From positions 496,001 to 560,000 of the forward strand of contig CP011001.1 of assembly GCA_001044335.1 (NCBI GenBank): DNA of 64,000 nucleotides, written 5' to 3'. Below are positions 1-8,646 of the stretch, in pieces; position 1 is the first letter of the stretch; the number at the start of each line of letters is the position of its first letter. Below the pieces are notes generated by a model. That model made no database searches. It was not told where the DNA came from and saw only the letters and a program-made list of their open reading frames with translations. The translations under genes were made by a program, and so were the position numbers. Source of the DNA: Methylophilales bacterium MBRSF5 (GTDB lineage: Bacteria; Pseudomonadota; Gammaproteobacteria; Burkholderiales; Methylophilaceae).

Positions 1-1196
1 TTGAAAGATCGCAGCCTGCTGATATTGTCACTCTTGGTGAGTCTCTTGAATCGAATTCAGAATTAAATACAGTTGGTGGCCTTGAGTATTTGGGCCTTCT
101 TGCTGAAAGCACACCTACGGCTGCAAACATTAGAGGATATGCGCAGATTATTAGAGAGCGATCAATCATGCGCAATCTGGTAGAAGTTGGTACGGATATC
201 GTTGATAATGCCTTATCTCCACAAGGAAGAGATGCTCAACAACTCCTAGACGAGTCTGAGTCAAAAATTTTCCAAATCGCTGAGGCTGGTAAAAATGATC
301 GTATCGGTTTTGCTGACATTAAAGAGTTATTACCTCAGGTAGCTGAAAGAATTGACCAGTTATTTCAAAGAGATAATCCATCCGATGTGACTGGAATCCC
401 TACTGGTTATAAGGATCTGGACATGATGACCTCAGGCTTGCAACCGGGCGACTTAATTATCATTGCAGGTCGTCCATCCATGGGTAAAACTTCTCTTGCT
501 TTGAACATGTGTGAATATGTCTCTGTTGACACTGGTTTGCCAACGGCGGTGTTTTCTATGGAAATGGCTTCAACACAACTTGTTTCCAGGTTAATTGGTT
601 CTGTGGGTAAGTTAAATCAACATAAGATGAGAACAGGTCAACTTGATGATAACGATTGGGAGAAATTATCCTATGCCCTTGGTCAATTAAACGAAGCACC
701 AATTTTTATTGATGAAGGTTCCGCCTTAAACCCATATGAAGTTCGAGCTCGAGCCAGAAGACTCCATAAACAGTGCGGCAGATTGGGTCTTATAGTGATT
801 GATTATCTGCAATTAATGGGCTCAGCTGGTTCGACTGAAAATAGAGCTACCGAGATATCTGAAATTTCACGATCCTTAAAAGCATTAGCTAAGGAACTCA
901 ACGTCCCAGTTATCGCTTTATCCCAATTGAACCGAAGTGTGGAGCAAAGACCTGACAAGCGACCGGTCATGTCAGATTTAAGAGAATCAGGCGCGATTGA
1001 GCAGGATGCAGATGTCATCATGTTTATCTATCGTGATGAAGTTTACAACCCAGAAACGCCGGACAAGGGAATAGCTGAAATTATTTTAGCTAAGCAAAGA
1101 AACGGTCCTGTTGGTAGGGTGAAATTAACATTTTTGGGTGAGTTTACGAAATTTGAAAATTATGCCAATCCTGTTGGTTATGAAATTCCAGAATAA
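1..1196 (+). CDS. dnaB: Replicative DNA helicase DnaB (5' end outside the window)
   Basis: The reading frame is open from base 3, so the gene starts before the window; the first residues seen (GGLEYLGLLAE) belong to the N-terminal DnaB domain. The RecA-like helicase domain follows, with Walker A GRPSMGKTSLALN, IVIDYLQLM, and LSQLNRSVEQRPDKRP. DnaB is the hexameric helicase that unwinds DNA at the replication fork. The C-terminal end looks complete. Its TAA stop shares one base with the alr start, so the two genes are probably cotranscribed. The order dnaB-alr-radA is common in betaproteobacteria. Confidence 0.97.
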   Translation, partial: ERSQPADIVTLGESLESNSELNTVGGLEYLGLLAESTPTAANIRGYAQIIRERSIMRNLVEVGTDIVDNALSPQGRDAQQLLDESESKIFQIAEAGKNDRIGFADIKELLPQVAERIDQLFQRDNPSDVTGIPTGYKDLDMMTSGLQPGDLIIIAGRPSMGKTSLALNMCEYVSVDTGLPTAVFSMEMASTQLVSRLIGSVGKLNQHKMRTGQLDDNDWEKLSYALGQLNEAPIFIDEGSALNPYEVRARARRLHKQCGRLGLIVIDYLQLMGSAGSTENRATEISEISRSLKALAKELNVPVIALSQLNRSVEQRPDKRPVMSDLRESGAIEQDADVIMFIYRDEVYNPETPDKGIAEIILAKQRNGPVGRVKLTFLGEFTKFENYANPVGYEIPE

Positions 1197-2269
1197 TGCG
1201 TCCCTTAAAAGCTCTAATTAATCTTGATAATGCGAAACATAATTTAAATTATGTAAGATCTCTAGCTCCCTCATCAAAGATTATGGCGACACTCAAAGCT
1301 AATGCATACGGACACGGCTTAACTCTTATGGCAGGAGCCTTTAATGAGGCAGATGCTTTTTCTGTACTTACCATTGATGATGCAATTGAGCTCAGAGAAG
1401 CTGGGTTTGATAAAAAAATATTGTTGCTAGAAGGTGCTTTTGATGAGGAAGACCTAAAGATTGCTGCGGCTTACCATTTTAATTTGGTGGTCCATAATGA
1501 CTATCAGTTGGCATTAATTAGACAGCTTCCTCATGACAAGCAGATTGATATTCATTTAAAAATTAATACCGGCATGAATCGACTTGGTTTTTCAATTAAT
1601 GCCATTAATAAAGTATATAAGCAACTAAAAAATGATGTCCGTATCAATGAAATTGTATTTATGAGTCATTTTGCAAATGCTGATAAAACTAACGGCACTG
1701 ATGGACAATATCAAGCAATTGAAAAACTTATGAATGACTTCAACGAGCCATTCTCTATTGCAAATTCTGCAGCTCTGATTTCAGACAATAAGACTCATGC
1801 AGACTGGGTGAGACCGGGCATTATGTTGTACGGTGCAACTCCATTTGATTTTTCACAAAAGATACCTGACTTAAAACCAGTTATGACTCTTCGTTCAGAG
1901 GTCATTTCTATTCAGGAAATCAAAAAAGGACAAGGTGTTGGTTATGGTGAAGAATTTATTGCTGACAAGGATATGAGGATAGCAACCGTGGCTTGTGGAT
2001 ATGCGGATGGTTATCCAAGACATGCGCCGACTGGAACACCTGTGGTGATTGATGGGATAAAAACTAAAACTGTGGGCAGGGTATCTATGGATATGCTTGC
2101 GGTTGATATTACTGATCTAGGAAATGTAAATTATGGATCTATAGTTGAGTTATGGGGAGAGCAGTTGAGTGTTGATGAGGTGGCTAATAATGCGAAAACA
2201 GTTGGCTATGAACTCTTGTGTGCAATCTCATCAGCATCAAGGGTACCAATTGATATAAATTATGGCTAA
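1196..2269 (+). CDS. alr: Alanine racemase
   Basis: A 357-residue PLP enzyme that makes D-alanine for peptidoglycan. The PLP lysine lies in MATLKANAYGHGL near residue 34. The C-terminal half carries GVGYGEEF, GYADGYPR and VGRVSMDMLAVDIT, all typical of fold-III alanine racemases. The length is normal for the family. It starts on the last base of the dnaB stop and overlaps the radA start by 8 bases, which indicates a translationally coupled dnaB-alr-radA unit. Confidence 0.96.
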   Translation: MRPLKALINLDNAKHNLNYVRSLAPSSKIMATLKANAYGHGLTLMAGAFNEADAFSVLTIDDAIELREAGFDKKILLLEGAFDEEDLKIAAAYHFNLVVHNDYQLALIRQLPHDKQIDIHLKINTGMNRLGFSINAINKVYKQLKNDVRINEIVFMSHFANADKTNGTDGQYQAIEKLMNDFNEPFSIANSAALISDNKTHADWVRPGIMLYGATPFDFSQKIPDLKPVMTLRSEVISIQEIKKGQGVGYGEEFIADKDMRIATVACGYADGYPRHAPTGTPVVIDGIKTKTVGRVSMDMLAVDITDLGNVNYGSIVELWGEQLSVDEVANNAKTVGYELLCAISSASRVPIDINYG

Positions 2270-3626
2270 ATCAAAGACTTTATACCAGTGCCAGCAATGT
2301 GGTGGTCATTCGTCAAAGTGGCAAGGCCAATGCCCACATTGTTTTGAGTGGAATTGTCTGGAAGAACAAGCAGTTCAGACATCAACATCACGTTTTAAGT
2401 CATTAAATAAAAAATCAAACTTAATTAATATCAATGAAGTAGAAATTAATGAGATATTTAGGCATCCAACCAACAATAGTGAGCTTGATCGAGTCTTAGG
2501 AGGAGGTCTTGTCCCTGGAGGTGTGACATTGATTGGTGGGGATCCAGGCATTGGAAAATCTACATTGTTGATTCAGGCTTTATCTTCTCTGACAAAAAAT
2601 CCAAATCAAGAAATTACTGCAATCTATATAACGGGTGAGGAATCTATTGAACAGGTTGCGATGCGAGCAAGAAGATTAGATTTAGAGGTCTCTGATCTTT
2701 TAGTGCTATCGGAAATAAATTTGGGCAATATTATTACCGTCATTGAAAAAGAGAAACCTAGTGTAGTAGTGATTGACTCTATACAAACCCTTTTCTCTGA
2801 TGAGCTTAACTCAGCTCCAGGATCAGTATCGCAGGTAAGGGAATGCGCTGCGCAATTGACACGGGTAGCTAAAGCAAATGATGTCAGCATGATCTTTGTA
2901 GGCCATGTGACTAAAGAAGGCTCTATAGCCGGTCCGCGAGTGCTTGAACATATAGTCGATACAGTCTTATATTTTGAAGGGGAGTCAAACTCCTCTTATC
3001 GCTTAGTAAGGTCAATTAAAAATAGATATGGCGCAGTCAATGAATTGGGTATTTATGCGATGACTGAAAAGGGTTTGAAAGAGATCTTAAACCCATCAGC
3101 TATATTTTTATCTGAGACCTCTTTTGATCAAGCAGGTTCAGTGGTTACGGTCATGCAAGAGGGAACCAGACCAATTCTAATCGAACTCCAGGCATTAGTT
3201 GATGAGTCAAAGCAATCTTCCCCTAAGAGACTATCTGTTGGCTTGGAGAATAATAGAATATCAATGATCTTAGCCGTCTTAAATAAACACCTGGGCTTAT
3301 CCTGTCATAGCCATGACGTTTTTTTAAATGCGGTAGGTGGGGTTAAGATTTCTGAACCCGGTGTTGACTTGGCTGTGTTGATCGCAATCGCTTCCTCATT
3401 GCAAGAAAAACAGGTCCACAGCAAAACCCTTATTTTTGGAGAGGTTGGCTTAGGGGGTGAAGTAAGGCCCGTTGTGCGAGGGCAGGAGCGAATTCAAGAA
3501 GCCATAAAATTAGGCTTTAAACGCATCATTTTGCCTAGAAAGAATCTACCTAAAAAGACCATTGATGATGTCGAATTAATCCCTGTTGATAATATCAAAA
3601 ATGCTTTAAATGCAGCTATAAAATAA
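2262..3626 (+). CDS. radA: DNA repair protein RadA
   Basis: 454 residues, the usual RadA length. An N-terminal C4 zinc finger (CQQCGG, then CPHC) is followed by a RecA-like ATPase with Walker A GGDPGIGKSTL, a KNRYG motif in the place of the RadA KNRFG signature, and a C-terminal Lon-protease-like domain (VGLENNRISMILAVL; GEVGLGGEVRPV). RadA promotes branch migration during recombinational repair. It is the last gene of the dnaB-alr-radA unit and faces hpnD across a short AT-rich palindrome. Confidence 0.96.
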   Translation: MAKSKTLYQCQQCGGHSSKWQGQCPHCFEWNCLEEQAVQTSTSRFKSLNKKSNLININEVEINEIFRHPTNNSELDRVLGGGLVPGGVTLIGGDPGIGKSTLLIQALSSLTKNPNQEITAIYITGEESIEQVAMRARRLDLEVSDLLVLSEINLGNIITVIEKEKPSVVVIDSIQTLFSDELNSAPGSVSQVRECAAQLTRVAKANDVSMIFVGHVTKEGSIAGPRVLEHIVDTVLYFEGESNSSYRLVRSIKNRYGAVNELGIYAMTEKGLKEILNPSAIFLSETSFDQAGSVVTVMQEGTRPILIELQALVDESKQSSPKRLSVGLENNRISMILAVLNKHLGLSCHSHDVFLNAVGGVKISEPGVDLAVLIAIASSLQEKQVHSKTLIFGEVGLGGEVRPVVRGQERIQEAIKLGFKRIILPRKNLPKKTIDDVELIPVDNIKNALNAAIK

Positions 3627-3651
3627 TAATAATTTAAATTAAATTATTATT
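3625..3651. terminator. AT-only palindrome between convergent radA and hpnD
   Basis: Thirteen bases at 3625-3637 are the exact reverse complement of 3639-3651, with one base between them. It fills the gap between two converging genes, which suits a bidirectional terminator. The stem contains only A-T pairs, so it would be weak and the call is tentative. Confidence 0.4.
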
Positions 3652-4494
3652 CTAAGTTATTATTTTTAAAATAGTTTTTAATATTATATAAAATTTTCTT
3701 ATTGGTGTGAGCTGAGTTCGCTCATTAAGAATATTGGCTAAATTACCTTCCTCAATCGATAGCAATAAATCATAGTAAATATAACCCATCATCATTCCAG
3801 GAAGTTGCCTGTTCTTATCTTCTTTTGGGAGCAGTGAAAAAGCCTTACTGTAAAATGATTTAGCTCGCAGAATTTGATATTCCATTAAATTAATAAGTTT
3901 TTTAGGGTCTGCATGGCCTTTAAAATCATTTTCATCAATCTTAAATTGTTTTAAGTCATTTAATGGAATATAAATTCTATTTCTTCGAATATCTTCACCC
4001 ACATCACGAATAATATTGGTTAGCTGCAATGCGATACCAAGGTTATGGGCATAATCTAGAGTTTTTTTGTTCTCGAACCCAAATATATGAGCCGCTAAGA
4101 TACCCACAACTGAGGCTGCTCGATAGGTATACAACTGGAGTTGCTTGAAATCCTCATATCGATTGAAATCTAGATCCATCTTCATCCCATCAATGATTTC
4201 TATAAAGTAATTTTGATTTAGATTATATTTACACACAGGCTCTAGCAGGGCTTTGGTTACAGGGTGTTGCGGATTGTCTTGGTATAAGTTGTTAATTTCG
4301 GAGTGCCACCAGTTTAATTTCGCTAAACCAACCTCGTACTCAATGCAATTATCAGCGATGTCATCTACCTCTCGGCAAAAGGCATATAAGGCAATGAGAG
4401 CCTTTTTCTTTTGGGGATTGAGAAAGATAAAGGGCAACGCGAAATTGGTTTTGCTCTCTTTAAGTTTGTTTTTGCAATATTGATCAGGTGTCAT
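3652..4494 (-). CDS. hpnD: Presqualene diphosphate synthase HpnD
   Basis: Squalene/phytoene-synthase fold enzyme, 280 residues from the chosen start. It has both Asp-rich diphosphate-binding motifs: REVDDIADN near residue 52 and LTNIIRDVGEDIRRNRIYIP further in. In bacteria HpnD condenses two farnesyl diphosphates to presqualene diphosphate. I start at 4494 (MTPDQYCKNKL), the typical HpnD N-terminus; the frame extends 12 codons further into hpnC. The ATGA overlap with the hpnC stop supports this start and translational coupling. HpnE, the usual third enzyme, is not in the window. Confidence 0.88.
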   Translation of the reverse strand: MTPDQYCKNKLKESKTNFALPFIFLNPQKKKALIALYAFCREVDDIADNCIEYEVGLAKLNWWHSEINNLYQDNPQHPVTKALLEPVCKYNLNQNYFIEIIDGMKMDLDFNRYEDFKQLQLYTYRAASVVGILAAHIFGFENKKTLDYAHNLGIALQLTNIIRDVGEDIRRNRIYIPLNDLKQFKIDENDFKGHADPKKLINLMEYQILRAKSFYSKAFSLLPKEDKNRQLPGMMMGYIYYDLLLSIEEGNLANILNERTQLTPIRKFYIILKTILKIIT

Positions 4495-5330
4495 CGAAGA
4501 AAAATTGCCTTTGTAAAAACAATAAACCAACTTATTGGGCCCATTTTTATGTTGAAAGGGTTTCCCCTTTTTTTGATTTTTCGACTAAGCATGATACCAG
4601 CTGATATTAATAATTTCATTTCTAACCTAAAACGCCAATTACCATAGTTAAAAATACCTTTTCCCAATACTAAGCGATTATTGATTTGATCGGTCCAATA
4701 ATTTTTAAAATTATGCCAATCTCCATGAAATTGACCTTTTTTAAGTGCTGAAACATCTATTTTGTATTGTTTGATCAATGATTCTGGAAGATAAACCCTA
4801 TCTTTATTAAGATCTTCCTGGATATCTTGAATCATGTCTATCATCGCAAAAGCAGAACAAATATGATTTGCATACTTATAGGTTTCTTTTGAATCAAGTT
4901 GGTTGACTTGAAGATATAACCTCCCAGCAGCATTTGCAGCATCTTCGTAATAATCAAATAACTCCTTTTCATTTTTGTATTTCTTTTTGGTTGTGTCCTG
5001 AAAAAAAGCATCGAGGAGTTGGTAGAAGTGTTGAATATTCAGTTTATAAGTTTTAATGAGGTGAAATAAGTCGACAAACAAAGGTTCGCTAGGCATTCTG
5101 TGTTTTTTTATCACATCTAACTGAGATTTTATTTTTTTAAGTTGATCTTGTTTTGCTTTTGCTGAAAGATTTTCGTCATCTGCAATATCGTCACCAATAC
5201 GAGCGAAAGCATAAATGGTAATAATGGCATTTTTATTTTCTTTAGGTAAAAGTTTAGCAATAGAAAAGTTTTCATAATGCTTTTTGATTACTCGATTATC
5301 TTTTAGACTTGTATAATTACTTGATCTCAT
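4491..5330 (-). CDS. hpnC: Hydroxysqualene synthase HpnC
   Basis: 279 residues of the squalene/phytoene synthase family. Motifs are FARIGDDIADDEN near residue 47 and MIDMIQDIQEDLNKDRVYLP near residue 160. The pair HpnC then HpnD on one strand is the usual arrangement for bacterial squalene synthesis, in which HpnC converts presqualene diphosphate to hydroxysqualene. The product could feed hopanoids or C30 carotenoids; neither pathway is otherwise visible here. It is divergent from mtnP with a 27-base gap. Confidence 0.85.
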   Translation of the reverse strand: MRSSNYTSLKDNRVIKKHYENFSIAKLLPKENKNAIITIYAFARIGDDIADDENLSAKAKQDQLKKIKSQLDVIKKHRMPSEPLFVDLFHLIKTYKLNIQHFYQLLDAFFQDTTKKKYKNEKELFDYYEDAANAAGRLYLQVNQLDSKETYKYANHICSAFAMIDMIQDIQEDLNKDRVYLPESLIKQYKIDVSALKKGQFHGDWHNFKNYWTDQINNRLVLGKGIFNYGNWRFRLEMKLLISAGIMLSRKIKKRGNPFNIKMGPISWFIVFTKAIFLR

Positions 5331-5357
5331 TTAATCATTATATAAGGATAAATTATT

Positions 5358-6104
5358 TTGCTAGCAATAATAGGTGGATCTGGGTTATGCAATATTGAGG
5401 GGCTTGAAATAATTCGTCGTGAAATTGTCAGAACCCCTTACGGCCAGCCATCGGAACCCTTGATTTTTGGTAATCTAGGTGGAAAAGAGGTTATTTTTCT
5501 AGCCAGACACGGTGCCAATCATACTTTAGCCCCTCACCATATTAACTATCGAGCAAATATTTGGGCCCTTCAATCTGTAGGTGTTAAATCTATTATCTCA
5601 ATTGCCTCAGTAGGGTCTATTGAAAAATCAATCAAGGTTGGAGACTTTGTTATACCTCATCAGATTATCGATTACACTTATGGAAGAAATAATACCTTCT
5701 TTGATGGAATAGATAATCCGGTGAAACACATTGATTTCACCTATCCCTATGACATGAGTTTAAGGGAAATTATTATTCAATCTGTTCAAAAATTAACATA
5801 CAACTTTGTAACCGAAGGGATGTATGCAGCAACCCAAGGCCCTCGATTGGAAACGGCAGCTGAAATTGATCGTTTTGAAAAAGATGGAGCAACGATTGTG
5901 GGGATGACGGCGATGCCAGAGGCAGTGTTGGCTCGTGAGTTAAATTTAAGCTATGTAGCAATCTGTCCAGTGGCAAATCATGCGGCTGGAAGGGGAGAAA
6001 GTGCTGAGGGAATCTCGTCTGCCATGCTCAATCATAGTTCGGAGCAGACCATTAAAAACACCATCGATATTCTTGTTCATCTTGTAAAAACATATGGCTA
6101 TTAG
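5358..6104 (+). CDS. mtnP: S-methyl-5'-thioadenosine (or thioinosine) phosphorylase
   Basis: 248 residues of the PNP/MTAP family, which phosphorolyses methylthioadenosine to recycle methionine and adenine. Visible signatures are IIGGSGL at the N-terminus, the phosphate-binding [25 protein letters not shown] and [13 protein letters not shown]. The start is TTG at 5358, preceded by AAGGAT eight bases upstream. Some bacterial relatives prefer methylthioinosine, and the sequence alone does not settle the substrate. The 3' end overlaps def by 11 bases. Confidence 0.88.
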   Translation: MLAIIGGSGLCNIEGLEIIRREIVRTPYGQPSEPLIFGNLGGKEVIFLARHGANHTLAPHHINYRANIWALQSVGVKSIISIASVGSIEKSIKVGDFVIPHQIIDYTYGRNNTFFDGIDNPVKHIDFTYPYDMSLREIIIQSVQKLTYNFVTEGMYAATQGPRLETAAEIDRFEKDGATIVGMTAMPEAVLARELNLSYVAICPVANHAAGRGESAEGISSAMLNHSSEQTIKNTIDILVHLVKTYGY

Positions 6105-6606
6105 AGATATTCTTAAAATGGGTAATCCTGAGTTACTCAAGGTAAGCGAGCCGGTAGACTTTGAAAAGGATGACCTTACAACTCTTATTGATGATATGAA
6201 AGAGACCATGAAAGCCAATGATGGAGCTGGCTTAGCTGCTCCTCAGATTGGTGTTTTTAAGCGCCTAGTCATCTTTGGGTTTGATACAAACGATCGTTAT
6301 CCAGAGGCAGACTCTGTACCATTTACCGTCCTCATTAATCCGATCATTACACCATTGTCAGATGAAAAAGAAAATGGCTGGGAGGGTTGTTTGTCTGTCC
6401 CTGGTCTTAGAGGAGTCGTGCCGAGGTTTACTTATATTAAGTATGAGGGGTATGATGCTGAGGGTAATAAAATTGAAAGGGAAGTGGAGGATTTTCATGC
6501 TCGTGTCGTACAGCATGAATGCGATCATTTAGATGGTATTTTATATCCAACGAAAATTGAGGATTATCGATACTTTGGTTTTCATGAAGAAATATTTAAA
6601 GATTAG
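6094..6606 (+). CDS. def: Peptide deformylase
   Basis: 170 residues with all three deformylase motifs in order: [19 protein letters not shown] and QHECDHLDG (metal-binding HExxH). It removes the N-formyl group from new polypeptides. It overlaps the mtnP 3' end by 11 bases, so both are probably on one transcript. It is the last core gene before tRNA-Ser and the mobile element. Confidence 0.96.
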   Translation: MAIRDILKMGNPELLKVSEPVDFEKDDLTTLIDDMKETMKANDGAGLAAPQIGVFKRLVIFGFDTNDRYPEADSVPFTVLINPIITPLSDEKENGWEGCLSVPGLRGVVPRFTYIKYEGYDAEGNKIEREVEDFHARVVQHECDHLDGILYPTKIEDYRYFGFHEEIFKD

Positions 6607-6644
6607 TTTTGTAGATTTCAAACCTATGATAAAATCTGCACCAT

Positions 6645-6734
6645 GGAAGAGTGGCAGAGTGGTTTAATGCACCGGTCTTGAAAACCGACGTGGGTTCGCG
6701 CCCACCGTGAGTTCGAATCTCACCTCTTCCGCCA
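6645..6734 (+). tRNA. tRNA-Ser(UGA)
   Basis: A 90-base tRNA with CCA encoded. The acceptor arms GGAAGAG and CTCTTCC pair, the anticodon loop CTTGAAA gives UGA, a long variable arm (GTGGG...CCCAC) marks a class II tRNA, and the T arm contains GTTCGAAT. Its 3' end is the left attachment site of the 19-kb element. The gene remains intact after integration. Confidence 0.96.
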
Positions 6735-6763
6735 TTTTCTCCCATTAAAAATCAAAACAAATA
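6721..6763. repeat. attL (3' end of tRNA-Ser plus flank)
   Basis: These 43 bases match 25906-25948 except at one position (C at 6741 versus T at 25926). The first 14 bases are the last part of tRNA-Ser including CCA. This is the standard geometry for integrases that target tRNA 3' ends. Confidence 0.88.
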
Positions 6764-6824
6764 CCCCATAAATACTGCGTTTCATAGTTTTTACTTGTTG
6801 CGAAATATCTCTTATTTTGGCAAT

Positions 6825-6846
6825 AGGGAACAGTATAGGGAACAGT
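6825..6846 (+). promoter_or_regulatory. Paired AGGGAACAGT repeats near attL (candidate integrase arm sites)
   Basis: AGGGAACAGT occurs at 6825-6834 and 6837-6846, 12 bases apart. The same pair with the same spacing and orientation recurs near the right end at 25742-25763. Paired repeats close to both att sites are what arm-type integrase binding sites look like. The function is inferred. Confidence 0.5.
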
Positions 6847-6890
6847 TAGTTCACCAAAAACACCATTTTTTAACCAATATGGAGTAAGAA

Positions 6891-7112
6891 ATGGAAATAT
6901 CAAAACTACAATTTATTATCTTTTGTTTATGGGTTTATTCTCTTGGTCATGCAGATGAGAAGATTAGTAATTGGAGACTAATGATTCCTGACTTTGAATA
7001 TAGACATGCGTATCAAGAAGACATTAATAGTGATACTGTCACCATAGTTGATAAAGATGGAGAGATTACTATCTGTCAGGTGATGGAAAATGGTGTCATC
7101 GTGTGCCTATAA
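6891..7112 (+). CDS. Small secreted protein with two C-terminal cysteines
   Basis: 73 residues. An N-terminal hydrophobic segment (LQFIIFCLWVYSLGHA) looks like a signal peptide with cleavage after GHA. The mature part ends DKDGEITICQVMENGVIVCL. That tail resembles the end of another tiny secreted ORF at 63587-63742 (DDNGDVKKC..ENGTIVCM), so the two form a small family. An AGTAAG-type ribosome site precedes the ATG. The function is unknown. It is the first gene inside the left end of the element. Confidence 0.6.
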   Translation: MEISKLQFIIFCLWVYSLGHADEKISNWRLMIPDFEYRHAYQEDINSDTVTIVDKDGEITICQVMENGVIVCL

Positions 7113-7191
7113 TCCTCAAACTAGTAGTGATATGTTAATACTATAGTAATACAACCCTATATAAGTATATGATTGTTCAACCTCTAGGGGT

Positions 7192-7203
7192 TTCGTATAC
7201 GAA
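7192..7203. promoter_or_regulatory. 12-bp perfect palindrome TTCGTATACGAA
   Basis: A self-complementary 12-mer in the 404-bp gene-free stretch 7113-7516. It could be an operator for one of the element's regulators or part of a replication region. Only the symmetry is seen; the role is a guess. Confidence 0.35.
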
Positions 7204-7318
7204 TATAAGTCATTGATTTATATAGACTTTTTATCCTCTTGAAGAGTAGGGTAATTTATACCTTTTGCTTAAAATATGAGCAATTCTATTAACTCTAATT
7301 ACATCAAGGATTTAGGTT

Positions 7319-7480
7319 TTATCCACAAAATAATCCACTTATTTATCCTCAAGAAATGTGGAAAACTGACTTGATAAACTTGATTGTTTTTCAAAATAAC
7401 TACTTGATTCTGATTCCACTAGACACAAATCTTGATTGTTTTCTTCAATGTATGACTGAAGTAAGTGCTTGATTCTGATT
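7319..7480. other. Candidate replication origin: DnaA box plus CTTGAT repeats
   Basis: TTATCCACA at 7319-7327 is a perfect DnaA box. Downstream, CTTGAT occurs at 7370, 7379, 7403, 7431 and 7468. The copies form two pairs of longer repeats: CTTGATTGTTTT at 7379 and 7431, and CTTGATTCTGATT at 7403 and 7468. The stretch is AT-rich and gene-free, and lies in an element that encodes its own Rep. An origin is the best reading, but replication has not been shown. Confidence 0.45.
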
Positions 7481-7516
7481 GGACTGGACAACTGGTTGTA
7501 TGACACCAGATGTGAT

Positions 7517-7738
7517 TTAGAAGAGGTCGGTATCTAGATTAATACTGTTAAACATGTCTTCTGTTTGGTGTCTGGCTTCTACCCAGTTCTTTACGCTTGT
7601 TTGTGTCCAAAGGGTTGCTCGTTCATTTAAGCGTATGGGTCTGGGGAATAATCCACCCTTAACCATTAATGAGAGTTTCTCTTTACTAATCTTGAATGCA
7701 GCTGTTATTTGTTCGGCCGACAGGTATGTTTCTTTCAT
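7517..7738 (-). CDS. AlpA-family transcriptional regulator (left copy)
   Basis: 73 residues with the AlpA/MerR-like winged-helix layout: YLSAEQITAAFKISKEKLSLMVKGGLFPRPIRL then WTQTSVKNWVEAR. AlpA proteins act as excisionase-type regulators that switch on integrase genes in P4-like and satellite elements. A second copy lies at 23201-23392. They share only the fold pattern by eye. The candidate origin is just downstream of the stop. Confidence 0.7.
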   Translation of the reverse strand: MKETYLSAEQITAAFKISKEKLSLMVKGGLFPRPIRLNERATLWTQTSVKNWVEARHQTEDMFNSINLDTDLF

Positions 7739-7764
7739 TTGATAAATGTAACATAAATCAAAAG

Positions 7765-8130
7765 TTACACTACAAATTGTGCGATGCCGTCCTTGAAAGA
7801 AAAATCAATGTCACGATTCTCGGTAAATGTAATAAAGACATTTGATGGTTTTACCCCAACTGTCTCATGTAAATCTGCAACACATTTTTTATAAAATGCC
7901 TGTTTTGCTTTATCAGGTCTTCCTGCACGCATAACTAAATGCATCATGATTCTATCCTCATTACGACCTTGATATTGAAGACAATGAGAAGGTAATTCAT
8001 GCACAACTTGATAGCGGTCGTCTTCTGGAAAATTCATAGTCTCAATAACTGCATCGTTAATAGTGTCAGTTACTTTTTGAATGTATTCCTTGCTTTTACC
8101 TTCAAGGATATTAATAGTTACAAAAGGCAT
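7765..8130 (-). CDS. Tautomerase-family protein
   Basis: 121 residues. It begins MPFVTINILEGKSKEYIQ, so Pro-1, the catalytic base of the 4-oxalocrotonate tautomerase superfamily, is exposed after Met removal. The repeat pattern of a two-unit tautomerase (about 120 residues) fits. The physiological substrate cannot be read from the sequence. It is divergent from the metal operon at 8284, with one copy of the 53-bp direct repeat in between. Confidence 0.72.
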   Translation of the reverse strand: MPFVTINILEGKSKEYIQKVTDTINDAVIETMNFPEDDRYQVVHELPSHCLQYQGRNEDRIMMHLVMRAGRPDKAKQAFYKKCVADLHETVGVKPSNVFITFTENRDIDFSFKDGIAQFVV

Positions 8131-8163
8131 TTTTACTCCATATAAAAAGGAATGTAGATTCTA

Positions 8164-8216
8164 CCAAAAATTTGACTGTGACACCTAAATAATGTCCCAT
8201 ATGGGCGGGGGAGATA
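8164..8216. repeat. Module direct repeat 1, left copy
   Basis: 53 bases that recur at 10794-10847 with four substitutions and one inserted G. Both copies contain the 10-bp palindrome CCCATATGGG (8196-8205 here) followed by a G-run. The two copies flank the MerP/MerT-like and PsiE genes, so they mark the edges of a 2.6-kb cargo module. Confidence 0.8.
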
Positions 8217-8283
8217 AGTTAGTGTTTACAGAATATTTATTACTTATCGACACAAATTATTAAATAGATTATAGTATGTGAAT

Positions 8284-8607
8284 ATGAAGATATTTATGAC
8301 AGTATTTTTATTCTTGGCTTTATCAATTGGCTCTGTATTGCAGGCGAATGCTTTCGCAAGCCATCAATTTATGGATACACAAAGCAATGAAATGAGTCAT
8401 GATATGTCTGATTGCCATAAAGAAAAGTCAGACAAAAAAAAATATAGTGCAAAATGTTTCAGTTTTTGTAATGCCATGACCATTGCTAAAATGCTTACTA
8501 ACATTAATTCTCTACAAATAAATAATTCAAATATTCAATTAGATACTTATTTTTTAAAAAAATACAGTATCAAGCTTCCTAATCCAGAAAGACCACCCAT
8601 CTCCTAA
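8284..8607 (+). CDS. Small periplasmic Cys/His protein of the metal operon
   Basis: 107 residues. A signal peptide (MKIFMTVFLFLALSIGSV to about ANA) is followed by a His/Met/Cys-containing stretch (MSHDMSDCHKEKSDKK, CFSFCNAM). I start at ATG 8284; an in-frame GTG lies two codons upstream. The layout recalls small periplasmic proteins that precede metal-transport genes and is similar in plan to 12735-13091. No exact family was recognised. It is the first gene of a tight plus-strand operon with the beta-barrel, MerP-like and MerT-like genes. Confidence 0.6.
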   Translation: MKIFMTVFLFLALSIGSVLQANAFASHQFMDTQSNEMSHDMSDCHKEKSDKKKYSAKCFSFCNAMTIAKMLTNINSLQINNSNIQLDTYFLKKYSIKLPNPERPPIS

Positions 8608-8646
8608 AAGTTAACTTTTTAACTTTAATTATTTTAGGAGAAAAAT

